A stretch of 64,000 nucleotides of DNA from Roridomyces roridus (GCA_029378245.1 JARKIF010000007.1:124001-188000), one strand, 5' to 3'. Shown: positions 50,299 to 60,287, numbered from the stretch's first letter. Notes: generated by a model not told the origin, from the sequence alone. Translations and numbers: made by a program.

Positions 50299-51186
50299 TA
50301 TGACGGTTCGTTTGTACAAATATTGATTTAGCACGCGCGCTAGACATCCAGCGCGCGCGCCTTCGGCTACCCAATTTGATGACACATGAAACTACATACG
50401 AGAGACCACTGATCTCGGCACCATGCTCGGAGCCCCAACTGCGAGCCAAGGCAGGTTGTGTGGCGGAACACAATGCCAACACAATACGACCACGGGCACT
50501 GGGGACTTGCCAGCGGCTGCCAGTTCCCAGCAACAAAGTGTCCCCATCGTCGAGACTCGACAGGCCGAATCAAGTCGTGTTTTATCAAGACTCATATGAT
50601 GGGTTGCGGGGTTGCGTTCCGTGCGGAAGAGGCGGAAGTTGATTTGTCGGCCGTGGGTCTCAGAATCATGAACCGTTGCCTGTGTGGTCGAGTCTACCGT
50701 CGAGGTGGTGAGTGTGGGACGAAGAAAATATTGACGGCAAGTGACGTAGCTAAGCGGTGCCGATCATTGTCCCTGCTTGCCAGCTACCCAGCTGCTTACT
50801 AAACATTCTTCTTCTCCCCGACACCGACTTTCGGGACGAGACCCTCACCAGCCCTCACCAGCCCTCACCCATCGGCGGCGCTTTACCGCAAGGCTACCTC
50901 AAACCTGTGGCACTTCCCCACGGACCTGGATGCTGCTCGGAGCGGGCTCGTCCATCTCTGCACGGAGTCCTTTGTGTGGCAGGTCACCGGTGCCAGTGCG
51001 GGTCCCAATGGCGTTGGACATTTGGTGGGGAACTTGGTGGAGCGGGTATGGGCTGGCTGGGCAATCGCATCTGTAGCCAGTAGCTATAGTTATGTAATCT
51101 ACCGTCTGGGGCGTGCCCAAATGGGCGCGCGCGCTGGATGTCTAGCGCGCGTGCTAAATCAATATTTGTACAAACGAACCGTCATA
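50299..51186. mobile_element. Non-autonomous DNA element with perfect 63-bp terminal inverted repeats
   Basis: 50299-50361 and 51124-51186 are exact reverse complements; outermost bases TATGACGGTTCG. CGGAG stands on both outer sides (50294-50298 and 51187-51191), a 5-bp target duplication. The inner ends of the repeats are GCGCGC-rich. The 762 bp between encode no recognisable transposase. A 5-bp duplication does not point to the common Tc1, hAT, MULE or PIF groups. Confidence 0.8.
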
Positions 51187-51191
51187 CGGAG

Positions 51192-52754
51192 TGCAATTGT
51201 CAGTGTAGGAGAGCCAAAAAAATCACAGACTCCATAAAACGCGCACGCGAGCATCGACATCTTGCATTGCTGATGCATCATGTGACCATGTTTCTCTCTT
51301 CCGTACCTCGACCTCTGAATCTTCTTCTTGTATCCAGGACGTCCAACGCGGTCAAATGACACCATTTACCACAGAGATCGACCCCCTCAAGCTCTGGGAT
51401 GCCTTGGAGGGTGGAGGAGCACGCGGTGGATGACGTGGCATCCCGCAGGTGCGTCGCCGCCAAGTCGCCGCCGCATATGACCCAATTGTCCCTCTCAGAC
51501 TGTGCTCGTTTGACCTCGACGCCTCTCCTCCCTCAGCCCTCACTGCATCATCCACACAACCCGCAACGTCCCGTCTCTCAATGATACCCATCGTGCGTGC
51601 CATCTTCTCCCTCATCCCGACACCCCCACCCCATCCATGGACCCGGTTCCCACCACGGAGCACGGTATCCATGCTAGGCACTCTCTCCTTCCCTCTACAA
51701 TTAATTCTGGCTGCTTGCTCATTCTTTTTAGGTGCCAGATCATTTTTTCCTTGCATCCAGCCGTCTTGAGACATTCATTGTGAGTACTATCTCAATTCTT
51801 TCCTCATTTGCCTCCTCTCTCGCGCTCTGTAAACCGCCGGCAAGAGACTTGCCCCCTGGGACTCCCAAGCCGCGTCTGCTCGCGCTTCCTTCGCCTAGAC
51901 CTTTTCCGCTGGACCCAAATTCATCTTTTCTCTCACCATAGATGTCCAGTCTGCACTCCGAATCGGGCATCCCCTCCCTCCTCGCTCCTGCCCACCCCTC
52001 GCGACCTCCGCCCCTTCCCATCGCCCTGACGCGCCGTCGTCGCTCCTCTGCACACCAATTTGAAAACCGGCTCCATGTCATTCTCCCGCGCACAACAGCT
52101 TTTCCGCACCACCATCTCCACGTCGACATCCCTGCATTGCTACGCTCGCAGGCCACGAAGCCTCCCGCATGCGCATACACACTCCCCGCCGTTGTTCTCA
52201 GCGCACGGGTCATCCATACACGAGAGTTTGGTCTGTATGGAGCACGCTGCGGCGGCTGGCGCGTCCGCCTGCGAGTAGAGCGAGGGAGCGCGGTGGGTGG
52301 GAAAGAATGACGGCGTTTGCACATTAGAATCCTGGAGCCGTTTGGGCTGCCCTCCATCTATCTCCAGCTCCAATTCCTCTCTTCTCTCCCCACTCCAGGC
52401 CTACCACTGCGACGCGACCAGTCTAAATATTGCTTTCATTGCGCATGTATTCTTTTTTTTTGCATATTCCACTCTCGTTCTAAAGACCTCACAGGTACAC
52501 GCCGATTAAACCCCAACTGGTACATATCATGAAATTCCAGGATTTGGGAGCTTTTTGTCCGGACATCAGAATTTTCCCACGCTTTCTGAGGTGTGCAAAA
52601 CGACTTGCTCCCCTATCCGAGCAACTTTCCAAAAAAAATTGTTGAAAAATTTGCCCAAATTTTGTCCGGACATGCGATCAAAGTTCGTTCGGCATTGCCA
52701 GGGGTCCTTACACAGCCCTCTGCCGTCTTGACAGACAATTTGACAGGCATCGGA
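51192..52754. other. No confident gene
   Basis: Overlapping long frames at 51740-52357 (reverse) and 51942-52310 (forward) are both Arg/Pro-rich without domains. A short forward frame starting MSFSRAQQLFRTT at 52075 could be a first exon with a mitochondrial-type presequence, but no continuation is evident. Confidence 0.4.
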
Positions 52755-52759
52755 AGGAG

Positions 52760-52974
52760 TGTTGTAAGGGGAAAGAGCAGATGTTTTATTGTACTACTAC
52801 TTGCAGCTTTTATACATCTAGGTAGCTATGGAAATGGGAATATGAAATGGATGTTGAAACTGTTGTCCAAAGGAACGGGGGAGGTTGAAATATTATGTGT
52901 GAAACAGAATGAAATATGAGCATGAAACGGGGTATGCATGCGGCCGCCGAGGCTTCGGACGCCATCCTACAACA
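52760..52974 (-). repeat. Copia-3 3' LTR (215 bp)
   Basis: Ends TGTTGTA/TACAACA. Same sequence as 60019-60233. Left flank AGGAG. On its right is GTGGGAG (element strand), the polypurine tract. Confidence 0.9.
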
Positions 52975-52986
52975 CTCCCACGCGAA

Positions 52987-54328
52987 TGTTAGGTGTCGGA
53001 TCCGAGAGAAGAACGTAGCAGGGATAAAATCGCCCGGAGAAGATTTGGACCGGAGTTCCGGGACGATTGTCGGAGGAACGGTGACACCACTAAGGTCGAG
53101 GGTGACCGTCTGCCCAGCAATGTGAGATGAGGACCGGACTGGACCGGAGTTCCGGATGAGGAATCCGATCGGAGAGAGGAGGGGCTCGGATAGACCAAGG
53201 TGGAAGGAATGCACCAAGAACGTCGATAATCAAACTGAAGTACCGACTACAAAAGGAAAGTCTTATATACTAAGTGTGAGAGATATTTGTCAAGACACTA
53301 AAATAGACTTGAGAACGGACATAACCGGCTAAGTGGATATAAGTGTTAGGTGCCGGATCCGAGGCTGACTGGAATCCCGGATAAGGACGACCGGAGTAAG
53401 AATGACCGGAACTCCAGGACGAAGGACTCCGGAGAGGGACGAAAAGTCGGAGGAGGGAGATGGAGTCCAACCGGTGACACCACAAAGACCCAGGGTGACC
53501 GGGTTCCCTACGCTACTTCCAAGGGAAGCAATCCGGACGAGACGATAAAGGAGGAGAGGAGGGCTCGGAGCAGCCAAGGTCGAATAGACCAGGAACATTA
53601 ATATTCCAACTGAAGTACCGAGTACAAAAAGAAAGTCTTATATACTAAGTATGAGAGATATTTGTCAAGACACTAAAATAGACTTGAGAACGGACATAAC
53701 CGGCTAAGTGGATATGAGGTGATTAAGCCCGCACGGAGTGATCAAGTGGATGTCACTCCAGAGCATGTCAGATGAATATCCTGTCAAGGTTCCTTTTTCA
53801 TGTGAATAACCAAAATACCCGGTGTAGTCCGAGAAGCAGGACTCGGCCTGACAGATGGGATGGATCCGGAGTTGGGTCAAAGGAACCGGAACTCCGGTCA
53901 AAGAAACTCCGGTTAAAGGAACCGGAGTCCGGAGTTTGGATGAAGTTGGGACGGGACATAACAAATTGAAGAAGGGCAAAAGTCCGAACGAGGACTGGAG
54001 TCCGGTCAAGATTGATCCGGATTTGTTGGAGCCGGAACCGGAGTTGGGTTAAGATTGGTCCGGAGTTGGTGAGAATGGAACGGGATGTAACAATAAGGTG
54101 ATTAAGTCCGCACGGAGTGATCAAGTGGATGTCGATCCAGAACATGTTGGATGAATATCCTGTCAAGGTTCCTTTTTCATGTGAAAAACCCAAATACCCG
54201 GAGTAGTCCGAGAAGCAGGAGCTGGCCCGACATGATGGAATGGATCCGGAGTTCGGTCAAAGGAACCGGAACTCCGGTCAAAGGAACCGGGGTCCGGAGA
54301 TGGGATGAAGTTGGAACGGGATGTAACA
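52987..54328 (-). repeat. Gypsy-3 3' LTR (588 bp), split by a solo LTR
   Basis: Parts 52987-53343 and 54098-54328 (element strand begins TGTTACATCC, ends CACCTAACA). TATATAAG on the reverse strand at 53269-53262 and the predicted RNA start TTCAGTTTGATTAT at 53239-53226 lie 30 bases apart. Confidence 0.85.
53344..54092 (-). mobile_element. Solo LTR (749 bp) nested in the gypsy-3 3' LTR
   Basis: TGTTAGGTGCC... to ...GATGTAACA in the same orientation as the host LTR, flanked by ATAAG on both sides (53339-53343 and 54093-54097). Related to but longer than the host LTR. No internal region, so it arose by LTR-LTR recombination. Confidence 0.85.
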
Positions 54329-55886
54329 GTATCCCCCTCTTAGGTCCCTTGCCCTCAAGGGACTGAATGTAGGGAGTGTGGAGCGCCGCGGACGTGAAAG
54401 GGAAGTCGACGGGAGGTGATGTGAAATGTGGCCAAATGAATGACCTGTCCGGAATGGACAAGGCGAGCACGACCAAGGCTCGAGGGAGTGCCGAGTGGGG
54501 GAAAATGAAGGCCAAAGTCCGTGATGGAGAATTCGGATGAGTGCGGCGAATGGCACAATAGCCATGGACAACGCCAACTCCAGGAATTCTCTCTGGATGG
54601 CATGGAGAGTGAAAACCTCAGGCATCGTGAGTAAGAAATTGTGGTCGTGTGGTTGAATAAACGAACATTTACCCGGCCAAGGACTTGAATGGAATTGAGG
54701 ACTTGGCCGGGGAAGAAATAATTTGAAGATCCAAGGAAACCCGTAGGTTGAGAGCCCTGGGAATAGTGGAGCTGGAAGATGCCCATGTCTGGACACAAAA
54801 ACCACCTGTCCCGAACTCGAGGGAAGTCGAAACTCGGAAAATGAACCGAGAGGGAAGGGATGGGCTCGGAGGAGAAATTTTCCCGAGGGAGTTGGTTTAA
54901 TGAAGGCCGGCTTGAAACCGGAGGAGTGGAGGTGCGGATCCGGGTGGAATTGGCACGAAAGGAGCTCCGTGAAGGGGAGTAAAAAGCGAAATGAAGTTGA
55001 GCAAGGGATTAATCAATGCATGGTGAAGCAACGAACGTTTACCCGGCCGAGGACTTGGAATTAAGTTGAGGACTCGGCCGGGGAATGGAAGATTTTGAAG
55101 AATAAATAGCCGTGCGACCAGTGCTCGAGTGGGACCGGAGTTTCGAACCACGGGTCGGAGTTGATGGAGCGAGATGGGAGGAGGGTTCGGGCCGGAAATA
55201 GTGGCGAAAATGTCGGCGAAAAATGCACTGATTTTGAGCCGGGCATCGGCCGTATCCCCCTCTTGCGGTAGGCGTCCCATGGCCTACCAACGCATCCGGG
55301 GTGAGGTGATAATCCTCCAGAGATGCCCGAAGAGGACAGAGAATGCGCCTGAGAGGGCGCAGAAGTCCGAAATGGACCAATTCGAGCGACGATGTCGATC
55401 CGGAGGCGAAGGATGCAAGGCCGGCAAAGGCCCCACCGGATGTATTGATACAAGAACACCAGGGAACCAGGTGCGGAGTTGGTAGAGACCGCCAGCGTTC
55501 GCTCAACGGAGCGAGAGAGGTGCGGGGTATCTGGTCTCCGAAAACCGGGGTGACGAGGTTGAACTGGACAAAAATTCCAATGAATGGACGTCGCCGAAGG
55601 AAGACGGATGAGCAGCCGTGTCTGCATTAAGTCCAAAAGGAAGAGCGCCGGGCCGGGGGATGGAATCCTGTCCGGGTGTATCAGAAATGCTGGTTTTGAG
55701 AGAATAAACAGCAAAATGATTTAATTGAGGGAGTTGAATCCCGGCGCTAATCCGTACAAGGACAAGAGTATGTTGAATAACTCCTTCCAGTCTAGATGAT
55801 GTCAGAGGAGGAAGATATGTAGAGGGAATAAGAAATTTTAGCAAAGGAAGGGATGTGTCGATAGAATAGCAGGTAGCACACCACAT
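54329..55886 (-). other. Gypsy-3 region downstream of gag, without pol
   Basis: Begins (element 3' side) with the polypurine tract shared with gypsy-1. A second copy of the AAGAGGGGGATAC motif is at about 55264-55250. Two GC-rich hairpins of the CCCCGGCC...GGCCGGG type are near 54675-54715 and 55040-55083. No protease, RT or integrase motif is readable in any frame, and no counterpart of the gypsy-1 antisense gene. Confidence 0.55.
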
Positions 55887-57605
55887 TCAGAACTCCTCCG
55901 CATCATGATACTCCGAGTCTGAGTCGGAGTTTGAATCAAGGGACTCGTCATCCAAGTCGGACAGAGCAGACTCGTTGTCGGAGTCGACCGGAGCGGATTC
56001 GTCGTCGGAGTCGACCGGAGCAGATTCGTTGTCGGAGTCGACCGGAGCAGATTCGTCGTCGGAGTCGACCGGAGCAGATTCGTCGTCGGAGTCCGGGACA
56101 GTGGATTCATCGTCTGAATCGGGGTCCTGGGATGACGAGGTGTATCCGGAGTTGATGACCTGAGCGACGGTGGATGAATCCGATGCAGCGTCAGACTGCT
56201 CCGAGTCGGGGGAGGAAGATTGAGTGGGAGAAGGGGTGCGAGAACCATGGAATGATGTCGACATGCTCGAGGAGTCGTAGGATGAATGAGAAAGGCTCGA
56301 GGGACCTTCCTCGTCCGAGAGGAGTGAATGGTCAGATAAAGGAGGGGAGAAGGACTGAATTGACGTAGCGTCATCCAACTTGGATTCCGCACCCTCTGAA
56401 CCATCATCCTCACTGCCCTCCGTGGGAGTGTTCAACTGTGCCGCCCGTTCCCGTTCCCTTTCCATGCGCCAATAAAGAGCATCAAGGCGTCGTGTCTGCT
56501 CCCGTAGTGCTCTGAAGGACTCGTCCATCCGCATATGGCGGAGGTCGTTCTTGAGCCGGAGTGGAAGTCCACGATGGTAGTGGTACCGGAGCAGGGCGTC
56601 AGGCCAGGAAAGGTAGGGAACCAGGAGGTCGAATTCTCGGTCGTATGAGATGATGTTCTCCGTGGATGGCATCTCCAGCCGCAACATATCCTCGAATGCA
56701 TCTCCAGCCGCGTCCGGGGGTCCAAAGCAATTGTAAAGCTCCTGAGAGAAGGCTTGAAAATTACCATCCCAGGGAGGTGGAACCGGATTGTAGATGACTG
56801 GACAGAAGTGCGCAAAGGCCCAATCGGAGAGGTAGAACATGACAAATATTATTTTGCTGTCGTCTGTTTGAAAGTCCTGTGGGCGCTCGCCGAAATGGAG
56901 GATGCATTGGGTGAGGAATGGGCGAAATTGAGCCGGATCAGAGCCATTGAAGACATCTGGGTGACCAATAAAAGACCGGGTGGAACGGGAAGTGTGATCA
57001 TGAACTCGAGCCGCAAATGCCTGAGCACACTCGGAGAAGGCCCGGAGTGTGTCCGCCATGGCTTGATGCAGCTCCGTGTCCGTGGGAGGATGTACCGGAG
57101 GAAACCCCGGATGGGCTCCCCAACCTCCAGGAGCGGCCTCCGGAGCCGGGTTCTGGTGACCCGGAGGAATGTTGCCGCCCATATTTCCACCTCCTCCTGC
57201 TCCAGCACCCGGAACCGGGGTACCAGGGTTGTAGTTCCCTGGTGGACCTGTACCTGCACTACGTGGTGGCTGCACAAATGGATAATTGTCAGGGTGAACT
57301 GACGCAGACCCGAAATGGCCGCCATTGAAGGCATTGGCAAGGTGAGGCGCCGCTGGAGTCTGTGGAGGCTCCTCCGGATAACCGGCAAACCCACAGATGA
57401 AAGGATTTCCGTGGGAAGGAGAGGAAAATGGAGGTGAGCCAAAAACGTCCGGAGCGGAATGGGATGGAACAGACCATTCGTCCAGAGATGGTGGCAGAGG
57501 TGAGGCAGGACCAAAAGCCCTCGGCGTGATGAAAGGAATTTGACTGTAGATCACAGAGGCACGCCGGCGCTGGTCCTGTTCCGGAGTGAGGGGAAACCTG
57601 TACAT
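55887..57605 (-). CDS. gag: Gypsy-3 Gag-like protein with acidic repeat tail
   Basis: 572 residues from the ATG at 57605-57603, 28 bases after the LTR end. N-terminus Pro/Gly-rich. The Gag domain (about residues 205-375) aligns with gypsy-1 Gag (GERPQDFQTDDSKIIFV against GEQPQDFVTDSSKIIFV). Instead of a zinc knuckle, the C-terminal 190 residues are Ser/Asp/Glu-rich with five to six tandem 9-residue repeats of the type DSDDESAPV (encoded at about 55970-56100). The frame is uninterrupted although pol is missing, which suggests selection on Gag. Packaging without a knuckle would need another RNA-binding partner. Confidence 0.85.
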   Translation of the reverse strand: MYRFPLTPEQDQRRRASVIYSQIPFITPRAFGPASPLPPSLDEWSVPSHSAPDVFGSPPFSSPSHGNPFICGFAGYPEEPPQTPAAPHLANAFNGGHFGSASVHPDNYPFVQPPRSAGTGPPGNYNPGTPVPGAGAGGGGNMGGNIPPGHQNPAPEAAPGGWGAHPGFPPVHPPTDTELHQAMADTLRAFSECAQAFAARVHDHTSRSTRSFIGHPDVFNGSDPAQFRPFLTQCILHFGERPQDFQTDDSKIIFVMFYLSDWAFAHFCPVIYNPVPPPWDGNFQAFSQELYNCFGPPDAAGDAFEDMLRLEMPSTENIISYDREFDLLVPYLSWPDALLRYHYHRGLPLRLKNDLRHMRMDESFRALREQTRRLDALYWRMERERERAAQLNTPTEGSEDDGSEGAESKLDDATSIQSFSPPLSDHSLLSDEEGPSSLSHSSYDSSSMSTSFHGSRTPSPTQSSSPDSEQSDAASDSSTVAQVINSGYTSSSQDPDSDDESTVPDSDDESAPVDSDDESAPVDSDNESAPVDSDDESAPVDSDNESALSDLDDESLDSNSDSDSEYHDAEEF

Positions 57606-57616
57606 GGCGTGGGCAG

Positions 57617-57630
57617 TTCAGTTTGATTAT
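57617..57630 (-). promoter_or_regulatory. Self-priming primer-binding site of gypsy-3
   Basis: On the element strand ATAATCAAACTGAA starts two bases after the LTR end and pairs over 14 nt with TTCAGTTTGATTAT, the predicted RNA start in the 3' LTR copy (53239-53226). Confidence 0.7.
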
Positions 57631-57632
57631 AC

Positions 57633-58693
57633 TGTTAGGTGTCGGATAGGGTGTAGCACGAATGGCGAATGTCACGAATATTTGTGGCTGTGTATTCGCG
57701 AATACCAAATATTTGTACTCGTGAATGGCTGTGGCTGTGCTATTCGCGCGAATGCGAATATCAGGTTTTGGAAAAGTCAATATTCGCGAATATTTGTCGG
57801 CTAATCCTGACTTGATCAACGTGATATCAGAGCTCAATTTGGAAGATTGATCCGTCGGCATCACTCGGCATTACTCAGCCAAATTGGCTTGTCCCCTGCA
57901 CACACATCAGTCAATAGAATATTTCATGTGCAATGACACATACCCAGTGATCCGTCTATTTCGGCACGCCCTTCTGTCAATCTGTCAAGATTTGACTCCC
58001 ATTGCGAGCTACCACCACTGGGAACTTGCTGGGAAGGACATTTGAGACTACCCACACTGCTCTCTGAATAGAGCTCCAACCGTTTCGTTTTCGTTTGCCG
58101 CAGGGCACAAATGAAACGGTTACATAAGCGGTACCATTTGAAACCGTTTATTCCTCAAATGGCCCATGCAGCTGCAGGAGGGGCTCAAATCGTTCTCTAT
58201 CTATTTAAAGGTGAGCAGAACATGTACACTCCAGTCTGTAACACCACATACAGACAGATTTCAGCCAAATAAGGAACCGTTTTCAAACCGTTTACCGTGT
58301 TTTTCCGTTTCCGTTTGCAGTCCGTCGCAAACGAAACGGTAAAATATACCGTTTACAAACCGTTTGAAACTGTTTCAAACGGAAACGGAGGAAAGTCTTA
58401 TATACTAAGTGTGAGAGATATTTGTCAAGACACTAAAATAGACTTGAGAACGGACATAACCGGCTAAGTGGATATAAGGTGATTAAGTCCGCACGGAGTG
58501 ATCAAGTGGATGTCGATCCAGAACATGTTGGATGAATATCCTGTCAAGGTTCCTTTTTCATGTGAAAAACCCAAATACCCGGAGTAGTCCGAGAAGCAGG
58601 AGCTGGCCCGACATGATGGAATGGATCCGGAGTTCAGTCGAAGGAACCGGAACTCCGGTCAAAGGAACCGGGGTCCGGAGATGGGATGTAACA
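57633..58693 (-). repeat. Gypsy-3 5' LTR, middle replaced by foreign DNA
   Basis: 57633-57647 (TGTTAGGTGTCGGAT) and 58390-58693 match the two ends of the 3' LTR. In between, about 253 bp of LTR including the RNA start are missing and 742 bp of unrelated DNA are present. This copy's promoter is therefore broken. Confidence 0.8.
57648..58389. mobile_element. Patchwork insertion with ATTCGCGAAT and AAACGGT repeats
   Basis: 57655-57800 has several CGAATATTCGCG-type palindromes; 58075-58389 has about 15 copies of AAACGGT/ACCGTTT in both orientations, forming fold-back arms. This resembles subterminal repeats of DNA transposons. No transposase frame; end points and duplication not determined. Confidence 0.45.
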
Positions 58694-58714
58694 GCGAACG
58701 AAGACGCGGGGAGC

Positions 58715-59539
58715 TCAAAGGACAATAGATTTGATCTGCGCATCGTACGCCATGTGCGCGCTTGGGGCATTTTTCCACCAATCGGGGTACTGGCCCTCCT
58801 GGTCACCACCCTTGTGCCAGCATCGAGTCCGGTTGTGTCCGCGGCGACCACAATTTTCGCAAATAAGTGCGGAGTTCGCGGCGAGTGCAGTAGGCCCAAA
58901 TTCGGAGTTTGCTGCGCCGCCATTGATTTTGCTCTTTTCGGCGCGAACAGTGTTGTCCTCCACAAGAATCTTCTTCTGGACATAGTCCAAGGTGATGAGT
59001 GACGGCTCGGTATTGTCGAGGGTCCGAATGAGTCCAGAATATTCTGCCGGGAGGGACGAGATCATGCGAGCAATGATCTGCTCGTCGGATACCTCCACCT
59101 GGTAGAAACGGAGGAGTCTTTCCGCGATGCCGGTAACACGACCCAGAAAAGTCTTCATCGGCAGGTCTCCATCATACGCCAACACGTAGAATTCCATCCA
59201 CATGCCAATTGCACCACTGAGTCCCACGGGCTCATGCACCATGCACAACTTGTCCCACATGGCTTCGGGGTCATCCTTGAGCCCGCGCACATGCACAATC
59301 TGGCTATTGTCTAGGCCTTTGATAATCAGAGACCCAGCGGCATCACGTTGGGCCTTCCAGGCTTTCCATGCTTTACTGCCATGGCCAGTCGTAGGTTCAG
59401 GGGCATTGCCCTCAATTGCGTCAAGCAATTTCTTGGACCGCGCGTCTGCTCGCATACGGAACTCCCACGGATCATAGGAGCCCGCCTCGTCTGTGAGCAG
59501 CACGCGACGGTCGTCGGAGTAAATTGGGGTGTCGGTCAT
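58715..59539 (-). CDS. gag: Copia-3 Gag (stand-alone)
   Basis: 274 residues from the ATG at 59539-59537 to a stop at 58715. Copia-type Gag domain (DUF4219/UBN2-like, with SQIVHVRGLKDDPEAMWDKL near residue 80). A zinc knuckle CENCGRRGHNRTRC (CX2CX4HX4C) is near residue 230, and the protein ends about 30 residues later. No protease site. Intact reading frame in an element that lacks all enzymes, as in TR-GAG type elements described in plants. Confidence 0.85.
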   Translation of the reverse strand: MTDTPIYSDDRRVLLTDEAGSYDPWEFRMRADARSKKLLDAIEGNAPEPTTGHGSKAWKAWKAQRDAAGSLIIKGLDNSQIVHVRGLKDDPEAMWDKLCMVHEPVGLSGAIGMWMEFYVLAYDGDLPMKTFLGRVTGIAERLLRFYQVEVSDEQIIARMISSLPAEYSGLIRTLDNTEPSLITLDYVQKKILVEDNTVRAEKSKINGGAANSEFGPTALAANSALICENCGRRGHNRTRCWHKGGDQEGQYPDWWKNAPSAHMAYDAQIKSIVL

Positions 59540-59554
59540 GGTTATCAGATGATT

Positions 59555-59710
59555 AGATCGGTAGTCGGTAATTCGACGTCGGGGGAAGTAGTCGGTAATT
59601 CAATGTCAGGTCGGTAGGCGATAATTCGCCGTCAGGTCGGTAGGCAGTAATTCGCCGTCAGGTCAGTAGGCAGTAATTCGCCGTCAGGTAGTCGGTAATT
59701 TGACGTCAAG
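59555..59710. repeat. Tandem repeats in the copia-3 leader
   Basis: Five to six imperfect copies of a unit of about 27 bp like GGTAGGCAGTAATTCGCCGT lie just upstream of gag. Confidence 0.65.
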
Positions 59711-59737
59711 GTCAAGGTCGGGGTCAGGTCGGTTTTA

Positions 59738-59922
59738 CAGCTGGTTGCAAAATTCTGGGCGGAGTCGGCTGGGGAACTGTGTTCGGTTCAAGTGCGGTGA
59801 TTTACCGTTTATGGTAAAAGCCTGACGTCGAATGACGCTTTCTATTCAGTTGCTCCACTTACCCGCACTTCGTCCGCACACACTCCCTGGCGAGACTCCG
59901 CCCAGAATTTTGCAACCAGCTG
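59738..59922. mobile_element. 185-bp MITE with 29-bp perfect terminal inverted repeats
   Basis: CAGCTGGTTGCAAAATTCTG... (59738-59766) and its exact reverse complement (59894-59922), flanked by TA on both sides. Tc1/mariner-type MITE structure, inserted in the copia-3 leader. Confidence 0.85.
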
Positions 59923-60004
59923 TAACGTCGGGACGACGCGGGGTAGGAGCAAGGTTGATGTCGGAGTGATGAGAAGTAGAGGATGATAAGTTAATAGGCG
60001 CTGT

Positions 60005-60018
60005 CGGGGCCCATAACC
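60005..60018 (-). promoter_or_regulatory. Copia-3 primer-binding site (initiator tRNA-Met anticodon-arm type)
   Basis: Element strand GGTTATGGGCCCCG directly after the LTR, identical to the copia-1 and copia-2 sites. Confidence 0.65.
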
Positions 60019-60233
60019 TGTTGTAAGGGGAAAGAGCAGATGTTTTATTGTACTACTACTTGCAGCTTTTATACATCTAGGTAGCTATGGAAATGGGAAT
60101 ATGAAATGGATGTTGAAACTGTTGTCCAAAGGAACGGGGGAGGTTGAAATATTATGTGTGAAACAGAATGAAATATGAGCATGAAACGGGGTATGCATGC
60201 GGCCGCCGAGGCTTCGGACGCCATCCTACAACA
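60019..60233 (-). repeat. Copia-3 5' LTR (215 bp)
   Basis: Identical to 52760-52974 as read. Right flank AGGAG. Its promoter points away from NLR-2. Confidence 0.9.
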
Positions 60234-60287
60234 AGGAGCGCCTGCAGCACCGCCTCCCTTACTTACGCTCCTTGCCTCTCCTCGTCA

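Larger units (their letters stand above)
52987..58693 (-). mobile_element. Gypsy-3: gag-only Ty3/gypsy element inside copia-3
   Basis: GCGAA flanks both ends (52982-52986 and 58694-58698). On the reverse strand: 5' LTR 58693-57633 (altered), self-priming site, gag 57605-55887, 1.5 kb without pol, polypurine tract at about 54341-54329, 3' LTR 54328-52987 (holding a solo LTR). Its Gag, polypurine tract and 3' hairpins are homologous to gypsy-1, so it is a deletion derivative or parasite of that lineage. Confidence 0.85.
52760..60233 (-). mobile_element. Copia-3: gag-only Ty1/copia element, split by gypsy-3
   Basis: Two identical-looking 215-bp LTRs (52760-52974 and 60019-60233) lie 7 kb apart, and the outer flanks are AGGAG on both sides (52755-52759 and 60234-60238). 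Without gypsy-3 the element is about 1.76 kb: 5' LTR, primer site, leader with a MITE, gag, a short tail, polypurine tract GTGGGAG, 3' LTR. There is no room for protease, integrase or RT, so it must be mobilised in trans. It sits 55 bp upstream of NLR-2. Confidence 0.85.

Noticed and set aside
52755..52974. Solo copia LTR at 52760-52974
   Set aside because: Its right flank does not repeat AGGAG; the matching AGGAG is at 60234-60238, so it is the 3' LTR of copia-3.
54278..55714. Reverse frames downstream of gypsy-3 gag as pol remnants
   Set aside because: No protease, RT, RNase H or integrase motif could be found in any of them.
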